Shown: positions 1 through 8,764 of the stretch, piece after piece
Position numbering within the stretch: position 1 is the stretch's first letter
Layout: each line of letters begins with the position of its first letter
Source of the DNA: Curtobacterium sp. MCJR17_055
Lineage (GTDB): Bacteria; Actinomycetota; Actinomycetes; Actinomycetales; Microbacteriaceae
NCBI RefSeq assembly: GCF_003224335.1
Contig: NZ_QKLF01000004.1
Coordinates: 1-64,000, forward strand
Direction: 5' to 3'
DNA length: 64,000 bases
Made by a program: the position numbers and the translations under genes
Notes under the pieces: generated by a model
What the model was told of the DNA's origin: nothing
Database searches by the model: none
What the model saw: the letters and a program-made list of their open reading frames with translations, nothing else

Positions 1-305
1 AAGGGGTGGAGAACCAGCGATGTGCGGCTGGTGAGCGCTTGCGGGCCGTTCCCGGCTTGTGACAGTGATTCGGCACCGGTCCCGACATGGTTTGGGTGGG
101 TTTCCCGTCGTTACCGTCCTGTTACATCCAGCCGGTGCGCCACGTTGGACAGGCCGATGCAGGCGGGGCGCCCAACGGGGAGATTCGGCGGGACGAATCT
201 CCCTGATCAGGTATTTCTCGTCCTCGGGGCGGTGATCGACGTGGCAGGATCGTCGGGTTCCGAGACGACGGTGTCTCCTCCGTCCGTCTCGAGAGGCACG
301 ACCCC
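1..305. other. Left-edge region without a recognisable gene
   Basis: No open frame here has the codon bias of the neighbours. The only clear structure is the hairpin at 178-203 in what is probably the mntP leader. I looked for the yybP-ykoY manganese riboswitch core, which would make sense before mntP, and could not match its conserved blocks. The leftmost ~150 bases could hold the downstream flank or promoter region of a gene outside the window. Confidence 0.5.
178..203 (+). promoter_or_regulatory. Hairpin in the mntP leader
   Basis: GGGAGATTCG (178-187) pairs perfectly with CGAATCTCCC (194-203) around a 6-nt loop. It lies about 100 nt before the mntP start and has no U-tract, so it is more likely a leader or regulatory structure than a simple terminator. 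A role in manganese control is inferred only from position. Confidence 0.4.
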
Positions 306-875
306 ATGTCGTTCTGGGCCCTGTTCCTGATCGCGATCGGCGTCTCCGCCGACGCCTTCGCCGTCGCGCTCGGCAAGGGCCTGCACATGAAGCGGTTCTC
401 CGCGCGCCAGGCCGTCGTCATCGCACTCGTGTTCGGTGCTTTCCAGGCGCTCATGCCGCTGCTCGGGTGGCTGCTCGGCACCACCTTCGCCAGCGCCATC
501 GCCGACGTCGACCACTGGGTCGCCTTCGGCCTGCTCGCGCTCGTCGGCGGGAAGATGCTGTGGGAGGCCTTCCACGGGCACGAGGACACCGACGAGGACA
601 CGGACCGGCTGAGCGTCCGGGAACTGCTCGTCCTCGCCGTCGCCACGAGCATCGACGCGCTCGCGGTCGGCATCACGCTGGCGTTCCTGCCCGTGTCGAT
701 CGGGTGGGCGGTGCTGCTCATCGGGGTCACGACCGCGGTGCTGAGCTACGTCGGCGTGGTGGTCGGCCGCCGGGTCGGTGCACGCTTCGGCAAGCCGGCG
801 GAGATCGCCGGGGGCGTGGTGCTCATCCTCATCGGCGTGCAGATCGTGCTGGAGCACACCGGCGTCCTCGGCTGA
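306..875 (+). CDS. mntP: MntP-family manganese efflux pump
   Basis: This is a 189-residue inner-membrane protein with six predicted transmembrane segments in two similar halves. Each half carries the family's membrane-embedded acidic motif: SADAFAVALGKG (Asp16) and TSIDALAVGI (Asp117). The halves are joined by a short acidic, His-containing cytoplasmic loop, GHEDTDEDTD (91-100). Length and motifs fit MntP (DUF204), which exports Mn(II) to prevent intoxication. The gene appears monocistronic. It is preceded by a strong hairpin and an untranslated leader of uncertain function; in other bacteria mntP is controlled by MntR or a Mn riboswitch, neither of which I could confirm here. Confidence 0.93.
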   Translation: MSFWALFLIAIGVSADAFAVALGKGLHMKRFSARQAVVIALVFGAFQALMPLLGWLLGTTFASAIADVDHWVAFGLLALVGGKMLWEAFHGHEDTDEDTDRLSVRELLVLAVATSIDALAVGITLAFLPVSIGWAVLLIGVTTAVLSYVGVVVGRRVGARFGKPAEIAGGVVLILIGVQIVLEHTGVLG

Positions 876-920
876 GCCGTGTCCCCACGGGCGGACGGTG
901 CCGAGAGCGGAGGAGGACGC

Positions 921-1265
921 TCAGACACCCAGCGGCGTCGGTGCGCCGAACCACAGTGCCACCGGTGCGACCACGACGAGCAGTGCGCTGGCGAGCAGCA
1001 CGGCGGTCGCTGCGGTCGGCGCCCGTCTCCCGCCGAGTGCGACGGCAGCGAGGACCAGCGCTGCCACCGAGCCGCACCACGGTCCGACGGCCAGGACCAC
1101 GACGAGCGGCCACAGGAAGAGCGCCGTGTCCGCGCCGCGCAGCAGCACCGGCAGCCAGAGAGCTGCCCAGAGCACCAGGAACGCTCCGGCGGACACCGAC
1201 GTCAGGACGGTCGCGACGACCAGCGCGGTTCCCCGAGCGCCGATCGGGCCGGTTGTCATGGACAC
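921..1265 (-). CDS. Small hypothetical membrane protein
   Basis: A 114-residue protein with three or four hydrophobic segments (about 12-40, 48-72, 80-105) and few charged residues. I recognise no family motif. Starts at residue 1 or residue 3 (MTTGPIG) are both possible. It stands alone, convergent with mntP and separated from xdhC by about 115 nt. High third-position GC and a clean hydrophobic pattern support a real gene. Function unknown. Confidence 0.6.
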   Translation of the reverse strand: MSMTTGPIGARGTALVVATVLTSVSAGAFLVLWAALWLPVLLRGADTALFLWPLVVVLAVGPWCGSVAALVLAAVALGGRRAPTAATAVLLASALLVVVAPVALWFGAPTPLGV

Positions 1266-1381
1266 AGCTGGAGCCTAGCGAGCCATCTCTCGGCGGCCGA
1301 CGCCCTCACTGGTCGACGGAGCGACATCGCCGATGCTCCGCGCCGTCGGGGTACCGGCGGGGAGTGACCCGGCGCAGCTGG

Positions 1382-2371
1382 TCACCGGGTCTGGGCCGTC
1401 CGCCGGTGGAGCGCCCCGCTCCCGCCGACGAGCGGACCGCCCGGAGCGCCCCGGCGCACGGCCACCACCTCGGCCATGATCGCCAGTGCCATCTCCGCCG
1501 GTGTCTCCGCTCCGATGTCGAGCCCGATCGGGGAACGCAGCCGCGCGGTGTCGGGCGTCCCGAGGTCGTGCAGCACCGCCAGGCGCCGCTCGTGCGTCGC
1601 GCGGGACCCCATCGCCCCGACGTACCCGGCACCGCGGCGGAGGGCGAGGTCGAGCACCTCGGCGTCGAACCGGTCGTCGTGGGACAGCAGCACCACGACG
1701 GTGTCCGGCCCGATCGCGGTGTCGGCCAGCACCCGGGGCGGCCACCCCACGATCCGCTGCTGCGCCGCCGGGAACCGCTGGTCGGTGAGGAACACCGGCC
1801 GCGGGTCGACGACGGTGACCGCGTAGCCGAGCATGGCCGCGGTGTTCGTCACGGCGACGGCGAACTCGACGGCGCCGACGACGATGCAGCGGGCGCGGCC
1901 CCCGGCGTACTCGGTGAAGACCCGCGTCCGGCACCCGTCCGCCGGACGCACGACCGCGCCGAGCGACGCGGGCTCCAGGGACACCGTGAGCGACGTCGGC
2001 GTCCCGGCGGCGGCGGCACGGAGCGCGTCGAGCACGACGGCGTCGCTCGGCAGGACGCGGTGGACGAGGACCTCGACCCGCCCGCCGCACCGCAGCCCCG
2101 GCGCCCAGTCGGCAGCGGGGTCGGACGGGTCCTCGAACCCGAAGCGCTCGAGCACGGCGACACCGGTCGTCAGGACCTCCTCCGCCGTCAGGTACAGGGA
2201 CCCCTCGACGCACCCGCCGGAGATCGTCCCGACGACCTCGCCACCGGGCAGCACCGCCATCGAGGTGCCGGTCCCGCTCGGTGAGCTGCCCTGCACGTCG
2301 ACGGCGGTCGCGACGACGACGGGGTCGCCGGCGTCGAGGACGGCCAGGAGGCGCGGCGCCAGTTCGAACAT
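1382..2371 (-). CDS. xdhC: XdhC/CoxI family xanthine dehydrogenase accessory protein
   Basis: A 329-residue protein. The N-terminal half matches the XdhC/CoxI domain, with the ASSP-like QGSSPSGTGT block near residue 29 and the conserved GTISGGCVEG loop near residue 48. The C-terminal half is a Rossmann-like domain with the late block GYVGAMGSRATHERR. Family members bind molybdenum cofactor, promote its sulfuration and insert it into xanthine dehydrogenase. The ATG at 2371 overlaps the stop of the upstream dehydrogenase subunit as ATGA, giving translational coupling and fixing this start over in-frame codons further upstream. It closes a three-gene xdh operon. Confidence 0.9.
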   Translation of the reverse strand: MFELAPRLLAVLDAGDPVVVATAVDVQGSSPSGTGTSMAVLPGGEVVGTISGGCVEGSLYLTAEEVLTTGVAVLERFGFEDPSDPAADWAPGLRCGGRVEVLVHRVLPSDAVVLDALRAAAAGTPTSLTVSLEPASLGAVVRPADGCRTRVFTEYAGGRARCIVVGAVEFAVAVTNTAAMLGYAVTVVDPRPVFLTDQRFPAAQQRIVGWPPRVLADTAIGPDTVVVLLSHDDRFDAEVLDLALRRGAGYVGAMGSRATHERRLAVLHDLGTPDTARLRSPIGLDIGAETPAEMALAIMAEVVAVRRGAPGGPLVGGSGALHRRTAQTR

Positions 2372-5181
2372 CACGCACCTCCGGCGTCGGCCGGGTCGGC
2401 GAGCAGCGCCCACACCCGGTCCCGGGTCATCGGGAGACGGTACGGCCGCACGCCGATCGCGTCCCGCACGGCGTTCGCGACGGCCGGGGCGACGGGGTTG
2501 TAGGGGGCTTCGCTCATGGACTTCGCCCCGAGGGGACCGAGCGGGTCGTGTGTGTCGGCGAACAGCACCTCGGTGCGTGGCACGTCGGACATCTTCGGCA
2601 CCCGGTAGGACCGGAAGGCGTCGGTGGTGACCCGTCCGGTGTCGTCGAGCACGACCTCCTCGTACAGGGTCGAGCCAACCGCCTGCGCGGCACCGCCCTC
2701 GACCTGCCCCCGGAGCTGTTCCGGGTTGAGCACCGTGCCGGCGTCCACCGCCTGGACGCTCTGCAGGACCCGGACCTCACCGGTGGGGCGGTGCACGGCG
2801 ACCCGGGCCCCGTGCACGGTGAACGCGAGTGACCGCGGTGTGCCGTCGTGGGTGCCGTGCGCGACGAGCGGACCGTCGACGAGGAGTTCCGCGTGCCCGA
2901 CGAGTTCGTCGCCGACCCGCACACCCCCGGGCTCCACGACGACCGCGGGCCCGAGCACCCCCGATGCGGTCCGTGGGGTCCGGGCTGCCACGACCACGAG
3001 TGCCCGGGCGGTCATGTCGTCGCGCAGTGCCTGCGCGGCCGCGTACAGGGCACGTCCGGCGACGACGACGCCTGCGGAGCCGAACGCACCGGTGTCGTAC
3101 CGTGCGGCGTCGGTGTCGGACTGGTGCACCTCGACGCGGTCCGGGGTGGTGCCGAGCGCGGCGGCGACGAGCTGCGTGTGCACGGTCGTCGTGCCGTTGC
3201 CGAACTCGGCCGTGCCGACGCCGATCCGGTAGCGGCCGCCCGGCAGCAGCTCGACCGAGGTGTGCGCGTGGTGTCCCCGCGGCGGCATGGTCGCGATGGC
3301 CGCGAGCGCGACGCCGGTGCCGAACGCCCAGTCCGGGGAGCCGTCGGGCCCGGGACCCGTCAGGACCGGCCCGTCCGTCCGCGGCACCTCGGGCAGGGGC
3401 CCGGCCAGGGCCTGTTCCACGAGGTCGAGGCACTGGTCGAGCCCGTAGCTGCCCTCCCACCGCAGGTCGGTCTCCTCGTGCGGATCGGTCACGACGAGCG
3501 GGTCACCGGGCACGACGACGTTCCGCCGGCGGAGCTCGAGCGGGTCGATGCCGAGCTCCCGCGCCAGCTCGTCCATCGCGGACTCGATCGCGAACACCAC
3601 CTGCCCGAGGCCGTACCCGCGGAACGCCCCCGATGGCAGGTTGTTCGTGTACACCGACTCCGCGTCCACCCGCTTGGCCGGGCACCGGTACACCGCGACG
3701 GACTCGCTGACCGAGTGGAACATGACGCCGATGCCGTGGTTGCCGTACGCCCCCGTGTCCATCGTCTGGTCGACGTGCATCGCGGTCAACCTGCCGTCGG
3801 TGTCGGCGCCGAGGCGGACCCGGACGCGCATGGGGTGCCGCGTCGGCGCGATCGTGAACTCGTCGCGTCGGCTGAACTCGTACTGCACGGTCCGGCCCGT
3901 GCGCAGCACGGCGAGCGTGACGAGGTCCTCGGTGAGCATCTCCTGTTTGCCGCCGAACCCCCCGCCGACCCGCTTCGCGACGACGCGCACCCGGGCCGGG
4001 TCGAGCGCGAAGACGCGGGCGATCTCGTCCCGCACCAGGAACGGGACCTGCGTGGCGGTCCGGAGCACGAGCCTCCCGTCCGGGTCCACCCACCCGCGGG
4101 TGGCGTGCGTCTCGAGGGCGGCGTGCGAGACCCGGCCGGTGCTCCAGGTGCCGTCGACGGTCGCGGCGGCGACCGCGAGGGCCGCTCCGACGTCGGCCGT
4201 CTCGCCGTGGAGGCTCGCCACGACGTTGCGCGTCGGCTCGGCGATCCGGTGCTCGGCCGACGTCTTGTCGCCGTGCAGGAGGGGTGCGCCCGGTCGGCGT
4301 GCGGCGTCCGGGTCGTGCACGCTCGGCAGGACCTGGTAGTCGACGCGGAGGAGCGCACACGCCAGCTCGGCGGTCCGGACGCTGTCGGCCACGACCGCGG
4401 CGACCCGTTGTCCGCGGAACCGCAGCACGCGGTCGAGGACCCGGGTGTCGTCCGGGTCGTCGAGTCGCGACTCGTGCCGTCCGGTGGAGAACAGGACGCC
4501 GGGGTCGTCCCGGTACGTCAACACCGCGTGCACCCCGGGGAGCGCCTCGGCCGCGGTGGTGTCGATCGCGGTGATACGGGCGTGCGGGTGCGGGCTGCCG
4601 AGGACGGCGAGGTGCAGCAGGGCCTCGGTGGCCCGGACCGCGGGGGTGTCGGGGACGTCGAGCGTGTACTCCTCCTGCCCGGTGACGACGCGCATCGCCG
4701 CCGGCGCGACGACGGACGTGCCGACCGCTGCGCCGGGGGTCGCGCACGCGGTGTTCACGACACCGTCGAGCGCGTCCTCGATCGCCCGGTACCCGGTGCA
4801 GCGGCAGAGGTTGCCCTTGAGCTTCCGGTGCCGGTCGGCGTGGTCGTCGTCGGTGAGCGTGGACGCGGTGACGACGAACCCGGCTGTGCAGAACCCGCAC
4901 TGGAACCCCGGAGCCTCCGCGAACGCGCGCTGCACCGGGTGCGGGTGCTCCGGGGTGCCGAGGCCCGCTGCCGTCGTCACCGTCCGGCCCTCCATCCGGT
5001 GTGCGGGCGTGATGCAGGAGTGCACGGGCACCCCGTCGACGAGCACCGAGCAGGCACCGCAGTCGCCGGCGTCGCACCCCTTCTTCACCGATGTCACGCC
5101 GTGCTGCCGGAGGAGCGTCCGGAGGACCTGACCGGGCTGCGGTGCGACCTCCATCGGGGTGCCGTCGACCTCGATCCTCAT
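2371..5181 (-). CDS. Xanthine dehydrogenase, fused 2Fe-2S and molybdopterin subunit
   Basis: A 936-residue fusion of two subunits that are usually separate. Residues 1-150 are a CoxS/XdhC-type iron-sulfur domain: a plant-type 2Fe-2S site (C36, C41, C44, C56) and a second site (C95, C98, C126, C128; motifs QCGFCTAGF and CRCTGY). From about 170 to the end is the molybdopterin-binding domain, with [11 protein letters not shown], the [10 protein letters not shown] block and a catalytic Glu in GAKSMSEAP near the C-terminus. It should oxidise hypoxanthine/xanthine to urate with the FAD subunit. The ATG at 5181 overlaps the stop of the FAD gene (ATGA). Substrate is inferred from the adjacent urate-degrading genes; another purine or aldehyde is possible. 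Confidence 0.9.
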   Translation of the reverse strand: MRIEVDGTPMEVAPQPGQVLRTLLRQHGVTSVKKGCDAGDCGACSVLVDGVPVHSCITPAHRMEGRTVTTAAGLGTPEHPHPVQRAFAEAPGFQCGFCTAGFVVTASTLTDDDHADRHRKLKGNLCRCTGYRAIEDALDGVVNTACATPGAAVGTSVVAPAAMRVVTGQEEYTLDVPDTPAVRATEALLHLAVLGSPHPHARITAIDTTAAEALPGVHAVLTYRDDPGVLFSTGRHESRLDDPDDTRVLDRVLRFRGQRVAAVVADSVRTAELACALLRVDYQVLPSVHDPDAARRPGAPLLHGDKTSAEHRIAEPTRNVVASLHGETADVGAALAVAAATVDGTWSTGRVSHAALETHATRGWVDPDGRLVLRTATQVPFLVRDEIARVFALDPARVRVVAKRVGGGFGGKQEMLTEDLVTLAVLRTGRTVQYEFSRRDEFTIAPTRHPMRVRVRLGADTDGRLTAMHVDQTMDTGAYGNHGIGVMFHSVSESVAVYRCPAKRVDAESVYTNNLPSGAFRGYGLGQVVFAIESAMDELARELGIDPLELRRRNVVVPGDPLVVTDPHEETDLRWEGSYGLDQCLDLVEQALAGPLPEVPRTDGPVLTGPGPDGSPDWAFGTGVALAAIATMPPRGHHAHTSVELLPGGRYRIGVGTAEFGNGTTTVHTQLVAAALGTTPDRVEVHQSDTDAARYDTGAFGSAGVVVAGRALYAAAQALRDDMTARALVVVAARTPRTASGVLGPAVVVEPGGVRVGDELVGHAELLVDGPLVAHGTHDGTPRSLAFTVHGARVAVHRPTGEVRVLQSVQAVDAGTVLNPEQLRGQVEGGAAQAVGSTLYEEVVLDDTGRVTTDAFRSYRVPKMSDVPRTEVLFADTHDPLGPLGAKSMSEAPYNPVAPAVANAVRDAIGVRPYRLPMTRDRVWALLADPADAGGA

Positions 5182-6002
5182 CGGGTCCCTCCCGCTGCGG
5201 CTTCGTCGCGGAGCTCGTGTGCGGAGCGGGTGCTGACCGCGCGGCGCCAGGCGGGGGACCCGTGCGGGTCGTCGTACCAGTGGTCGTCGGACCCGAGCGC
5301 GGCCGTGAGTGCGTCGTCGAGCCCGTCGGCCGTCGGGACCCCGGCGAACCGGAACACGATCGGGCGCGGGGTGGCCGCCGTGACCACGAGCACGAACTCC
5401 TGCGCGGACCACCGTGCGGTGACGAGGGACCCCGACCGGCCGTACGGGCTGAGCGACACGCGCCGGTACCCGGTCGTCGCTCGGAGAGCCGCCTCCGGGA
5501 CCTCGAAGGACCGGATGACCTCGTCGTGGCGCAGGTCGAGCGTGCGCACGCCGAGGACGAGCCGCTCGACGGGCACCCGCCGCTCCCCGCCGTCGGGCGT
5601 CCAGATGACCGCGGTGGCGTCGAGCGTGACGAGCAGCGCCGTCATCGCACCCGCGGGCAGTCCCACGGCCACGTTCCCGCCGACGGTCGCGGCGTTCCAG
5701 ACCTTGAACGACGCGAGCAGGGCGTTCGCGCACTGCTCGACGAGCGGCCATGCGCGCCACGACACATCGGGCCGCACGCGCAGCAGTGACGCGATCGTGC
5801 AGGTCGCGGCGACGGTCAGGCTGCCGGGCACCCGTTCGACGTCGGGCCAGCCGAGCGTCGTCAGGTCGACGAGGCCGGTCAGGCCGGGCTGTTCCTCCGA
5901 GAACAGCCACGTGCCGCCACCGAGCGGGCGGTCACCGGGGGAGAACGCGAGGTCGTCGCGGTGCGACGGTGTCCGCACGGTGCGGACGGAGACGAGGTCC
6001 AT
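5178..6002 (-). CDS. Xanthine dehydrogenase FAD-binding subunit
   Basis: A 274-residue CoxM/XdhB-type subunit. Two FAD-binding loops are visible: RPLGGGTWL (about 25-33) and [17 protein letters not shown] (about 102-118). The C-terminal CO-dehydrogenase flavoprotein domain follows. It passes electrons from the Fe-S centres of the downstream fused subunit to NAD+ or another acceptor. It is the first gene of the minus-strand xdh operon and is divergent from uraD, with a 216-bp shared intergenic region. Its stop overlaps the next ATG as ATGA, implying coupled translation and 1:1 stoichiometry. Confidence 0.9.
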   Translation of the reverse strand: MDLVSVRTVRTPSHRDDLAFSPGDRPLGGGTWLFSEEQPGLTGLVDLTTLGWPDVERVPGSLTVAATCTIASLLRVRPDVSWRAWPLVEQCANALLASFKVWNAATVGGNVAVGLPAGAMTALLVTLDATAVIWTPDGGERRVPVERLVLGVRTLDLRHDEVIRSFEVPEAALRATTGYRRVSLSPYGRSGSLVTARWSAQEFVLVVTAATPRPIVFRFAGVPTADGLDDALTAALGSDDHWYDDPHGSPAWRRAVSTRSAHELRDEAAAGGTR

Positions 6003-6109
6003 GGACAGGTCCGATCAGGGCAGGGCGACGGGGGACGGTCAGCGCACCGACTCGTCGGCCGTGCGCGATCATGCCCCGGTTCCATGCCATGTCGGCAACC
6101 GTAGGGAAC

Positions 6110-6125
6110 CGGTGTTTCAGCACCG
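6110..6125. promoter_or_regulatory. Possible operator in the purine-catabolism divergon
   Basis: CGGTG-TTTCAG-CACCG is an inverted repeat with 5-bp arms in the intergenic region between the xdh operon and uraD-uraH-uricase. It is flanked by further partial symmetry (GAAAC repeats). It could be the site of a purine-responsive regulator controlling both directions, but no regulator gene lies beside it. Confidence 0.25.
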
Positions 6126-6218
6126 TTTCGGGGAAGCAACAGCCGGTGGCGGTCGCCGCGCGGGAGCCGTGACCTGCTCGACCCCTGCCCGAAACACGGG
6201 GGTGCCATCCTCCGGGAC

Positions 6219-6737
6219 ATGACCGTTCCGCTGTCCACCCCCGTCGTCGTCCACGTGTTCGACCGACTCGACGACGCCGAGGCCCGTGCACTCGTGACGT
6301 CCTGGGCCGCCGTGCCCCGGTGGGTCGAGGCCGTGCTCGCCGGTCGTCCGTTCGGGACCGTCGGCGCCCTCACCGCGGCCGCCGACCGGCTCGCACGCAC
6401 GTGGACCGACGCCGAGGTCGAGGCCGCGCTCGCCGAGCACCCGCGCATCGGTGACCGTCCCGTCGGTGACGGGGCGGCGGCAACGGCCTCCCGGCTCGAG
6501 CAGGCTGCGTCCGCCGGTGCCGACGCGGCCACCGCCGCGGCGCTCCGGCAGGGGAACGCGGACTACGAAGCGCGGTTCGACCGGGTGTTCCTGGTCCGGG
6601 CCGCCGGGCGGACCGCGGACCAGGTCCTCGCCGAACTCCGCCGACGACTCGGCAACGACGACGACACCGAACGCACCGAGGTCGCCGACCAGCTGCGGGA
6701 GATCGCCCTCCTCCGACTCGCCAGGAGCGTCGCATGA
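6219..6737 (+). CDS. uraD: 2-oxo-4-hydroxy-4-carboxy-5-ureidoimidazoline decarboxylase
   Basis: A 172-residue OHCU decarboxylase, catalysing the last step from urate to S-allantoin. The diagnostic HPRIG motif is at 74-78, with His74 the expected catalytic residue; the all-helical pattern and the later NADYEARFDRVFLV block also fit the family. CATCCT lies 7 nt before the ATG and may be the -10 of a leaderless transcript. The stop overlaps the uraH start as ATGA, so the two enzymes acting in sequence are co-translated. Divergent xdh and downstream uricase complete the pathway. Confidence 0.93.
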   Translation: MTVPLSTPVVVHVFDRLDDAEARALVTSWAAVPRWVEAVLAGRPFGTVGALTAAADRLARTWTDAEVEAALAEHPRIGDRPVGDGAAATASRLEQAASAGADAATAAALRQGNADYEARFDRVFLVRAAGRTADQVLAELRRRLGNDDDTERTEVADQLREIALLRLARSVA

Positions 6738-7060
6738 GCCACCTCACCACCCACGTGCTCGACACCACGCACGGTCGACCGGCCGCGGGCATCGCCGTCA
6801 CGCTCGTCGACGCCGACGGGGTGCTCGTCGCGTCCGGCACCACCGACCCGGACGGCCGCATCGCCGCGCTCGGCCCGGACCGCCTGCCACCGGGGGAGTG
6901 GACGCTGACGTTCGCCACCGGCGCGTACTGGGCCGGACTCGGCCTGCCGGCGTTCCACCCCCGCGTGGTCGTCGTGCTCACGGTGCCGGACGACGCCGGG
7001 CACCTGCACGTCCCCCTGCTGCTCAGTCCGTTCGCCCACTCCACCTACCAAGGGAGCTGA
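6734..7060 (+). CDS. uraH: 5-hydroxyisourate hydrolase (transthyretin-like)
   Basis: A 108-residue transthyretin-related protein that hydrolyses 5-hydroxyisourate made by uricase. Expected active-site residues are present: His7 in THVLDTTHG, Arg42 in DPDGRI and His92 in HLHVPLL. The protein ends STYQGS, whereas the family signature is YRGS; the usual Arg is replaced by Gln. Overlaps uraD by ATGA and is followed 8 nt later by the uricase start, so the three genes form one operon. Confidence 0.92.
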   Translation: MSHLTTHVLDTTHGRPAAGIAVTLVDADGVLVASGTTDPDGRIAALGPDRLPPGEWTLTFATGAYWAGLGLPAFHPRVVVVLTVPDDAGHLHVPLLLSPFAHSTYQGS

Positions 7061-7068
7061 CCCCGACC

Positions 7069-8040
7069 ATGACCGACACCACCACGACCGGCACCACCAC
7101 GACCGGCACCACCACCAGCACGTCCGTCCCGACGACCGTGCACCTCGGCGCGAACCAGTACGGGAAGGCCGAGGTCCGCCTGGTCCGGGTCACCCGCGAC
7201 ACCGACCGGCACGAGATCGAGGACCTCACCGTCACCACGCAGCTGCGCGGCGCGGCGCTCGCCGACTCCTACACGGACGGCGACAACGCGAAGGTCGTCG
7301 CGACCGACACGCAGAAGAACACCGTGTACGCCTTCGCCCGCGAGCACGGCGTGCACAGTCCCGAGGAGTTCCTGCTCCGGCTCGCCCGACACTTCACCAC
7401 GGCCTTCGACTGGTACGACGGTGCGACGCTCTCCGCCGAGCAGCACACGTGGGAACGCATCACCGTCGCAGGGCGCGAGCACGACCACGCCTTCGTCCGC
7501 GCCGGAGCCGGCACCCGGACCGCGGTCGTCCAGGTCGACGGCGACGACGTGCACGTCATCGCCGGCGTGACGGACCTGACGGTGCTCAAGTCCACCGGCA
7601 GCGAGTTCCACGGTTTCCCGCGGGACGGCTACACCACCCTGGCCGAGACCGACGACCGGATCCTCGCGACCTCGGTGACCGCCCGCTGGCGGTACCTGCC
7701 GGACGCGGTCGCCGCGGGCATCAACCACGACGCCGTGTACGCCGGCGTGCTCGAGACCATGCTCGCGACCTTCGCGGAACTGCACTCCCTCGCGCTGCAG
7801 CAGACGCTCTTCGCGATGGGCCGGGCGGCGATCGAGGCGTTCCCCGAGATCGCCGAGGTGCGCTTCTCGATGCCGAACAAGCACCACTTCCTCGTCGACC
7901 TCGCGCCGTTCGGGCTCGACAACCCGGGCGAGGTCTTCTTCGCCGCCGACCGCCCGTACGGCCTCATCTCCGGCTCGGTCGTCCGGGACGGCGTGGCCGA
8001 GGCGCCCGCTGCGTGGACAGCGCTGCCCGGGTTCGTGTGA
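7069..8040 (+). CDS. Urate oxidase (uricase)
   Basis: A 323-residue cofactor-free uricase with two T-fold domains. Recognised blocks are NQYGKAEVRLVRV (active-site Lys33), the VATDTQKNTVYAFA strand (Thr79 of the catalytic dyad) and SMPNKHHFLVDL near the C-terminus. It oxidises urate to 5-hydroxyisourate, the substrate of the preceding UraH. The ATG at 7069 lies about 12 nt after an AGGGAG ribosome-binding site. The first ~23 residues are an unusual Thr/Gly-rich tail encoded by near-identical ACGACCGGCACC units and are not part of the fold. A start near residue 20 has no obvious better signal. Confidence 0.93.
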   Translation: MTDTTTTGTTTTGTTTSTSVPTTVHLGANQYGKAEVRLVRVTRDTDRHEIEDLTVTTQLRGAALADSYTDGDNAKVVATDTQKNTVYAFAREHGVHSPEEFLLRLARHFTTAFDWYDGATLSAEQHTWERITVAGREHDHAFVRAGAGTRTAVVQVDGDDVHVIAGVTDLTVLKSTGSEFHGFPRDGYTTLAETDDRILATSVTARWRYLPDAVAAGINHDAVYAGVLETMLATFAELHSLALQQTLFAMGRAAIEAFPEIAEVRFSMPNKHHFLVDLAPFGLDNPGEVFFAADRPYGLISGSVVRDGVAEAPAAWTALPGFV

Positions 8041-8056
8041 CCGGGGCAGTTCCCCG

Positions 8057-8764
8057 GTGAGCGACCGCGCCGGGGGCACCACGGGCCTCCTGCTGGCGGC
8101 CGGGGCGGGCACCCGCATGGGCATGCCGAAGGCGCTGGTCCGCGACGCCGGCGGGCGACCGTGGGTCACCACGGCGGTCGACACGCTGCTCGCCGGCGGG
8201 TGCGACGCGGTCGTCGTCGTGCTCGGGGCATCCGCCCGGGAGGCCCGTCCGCTGGTCCCGGACCGGCCGTCGGTCCGCACGGTGGTCGCCTCCGCGTGGG
8301 CGGAGGGGATGGGGGCGTCGCTCGCGGCCGGGCTCGCCGTCGTCAGGGAGGGCGACGGGGCCGCCGCGGTGGTCGTGTCCCTCGTCGACCTGCCGGACCT
8401 GCCGGTCGCGGCGGTCCGGCGTGTGCTCGACGCGCCGGGTGATCGTCGTAGGGCCCTACGCCGAGCCGTGCACGACGGACGCCCGGGGCACCCCGTCCTC
8501 GTGGGGCGGGTGCACTGGGGGCCGCTGGCGGCGGTGCTCCACGGGGACCTCGGAGCTGGCCGCTACCTGCGGTCCGCCGGCGCCGAGCGGGTCGAGTGCG
8601 GCGACCTGTGGGACGGCCACGACCACGACCGGCCGGGACCCGGCCGCCGGTCAGCCGGGCGTGGCACGGACGACGGGAGGCCCGGTACCACCGGTACCGG
8701 GCCTCCCGTCTGCGCAGGTGACGACTACGCGACCGACGCGCGCACCTCGGCGAGGGTCGGGTAG
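8057..8764 (+). CDS. MocA-type nucleotidyltransferase (molybdenum cofactor cytidylyl/guanylyltransferase-like)
   Basis: A 235-residue GT-A-fold NTP transferase. The nucleotide-binding loop LAAGAGTRMGMPK is at 13-25 and a metal-binding Asp is in SLVDLPDLP (about 108-116). MocA proteins make the cytosine dinucleotide form of Mo cofactor and often sit with xdh genes, which fits the nearby xanthine dehydrogenase. Start is GTG at 8057. The conserved fold ends near GDLWDGHDHDRP (182-193); the last ~40 residues are encoded across a terminator hairpin (8672-8710) and into the 3' end of the convergent gene. That tail is probably read-through after loss of an earlier stop. Confidence 0.85.
   Translation: MSDRAGGTTGLLLAAGAGTRMGMPKALVRDAGGRPWVTTAVDTLLAGGCDAVVVVLGASAREARPLVPDRPSVRTVVASAWAEGMGASLAAGLAVVREGDGAAAVVVSLVDLPDLPVAAVRRVLDAPGDRRRALRRAVHDGRPGHPVLVGRVHWGPLAAVLHGDLGAGRYLRSAGAERVECGDLWDGHDHDRPGPGRRSAGRGTDDGRPGTTGTGPPVCAGDDYATDARTSARVG
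8672..8710. terminator. Bidirectional terminator hairpin, GACGGGAGGC family
   Basis: A perfect 18-bp stem (8672-8689 with 8693-8710) and a 3-nt loop. The outer arm starts GACGGGAGGC, the sequence shared with the hairpins near 20.87, 26.29 and 47.22 kb. It separates the convergent MocA-type gene and the old yellow enzyme gene, but lies within the frame of the former. Confidence 0.8.

Noticed and set aside
178-305. A yybP-ykoY manganese riboswitch before mntP
   Set aside because: The hairpin and position are suggestive, but the conserved loop sequences of this riboswitch could not be matched.
2848-6222. A 1124-codon open frame on the plus strand
   Set aside because: It is the complement of the xanthine dehydrogenase genes; the real proteins are on the other strand.
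7069-7140. Short tandem ACGACCGGCACC units as a possible CRISPR or VNTR element
   Set aside because: They are only a few 12-base units with no spacers, inside the uricase coding region. They are explained as a Thr/Gly low-complexity tail.
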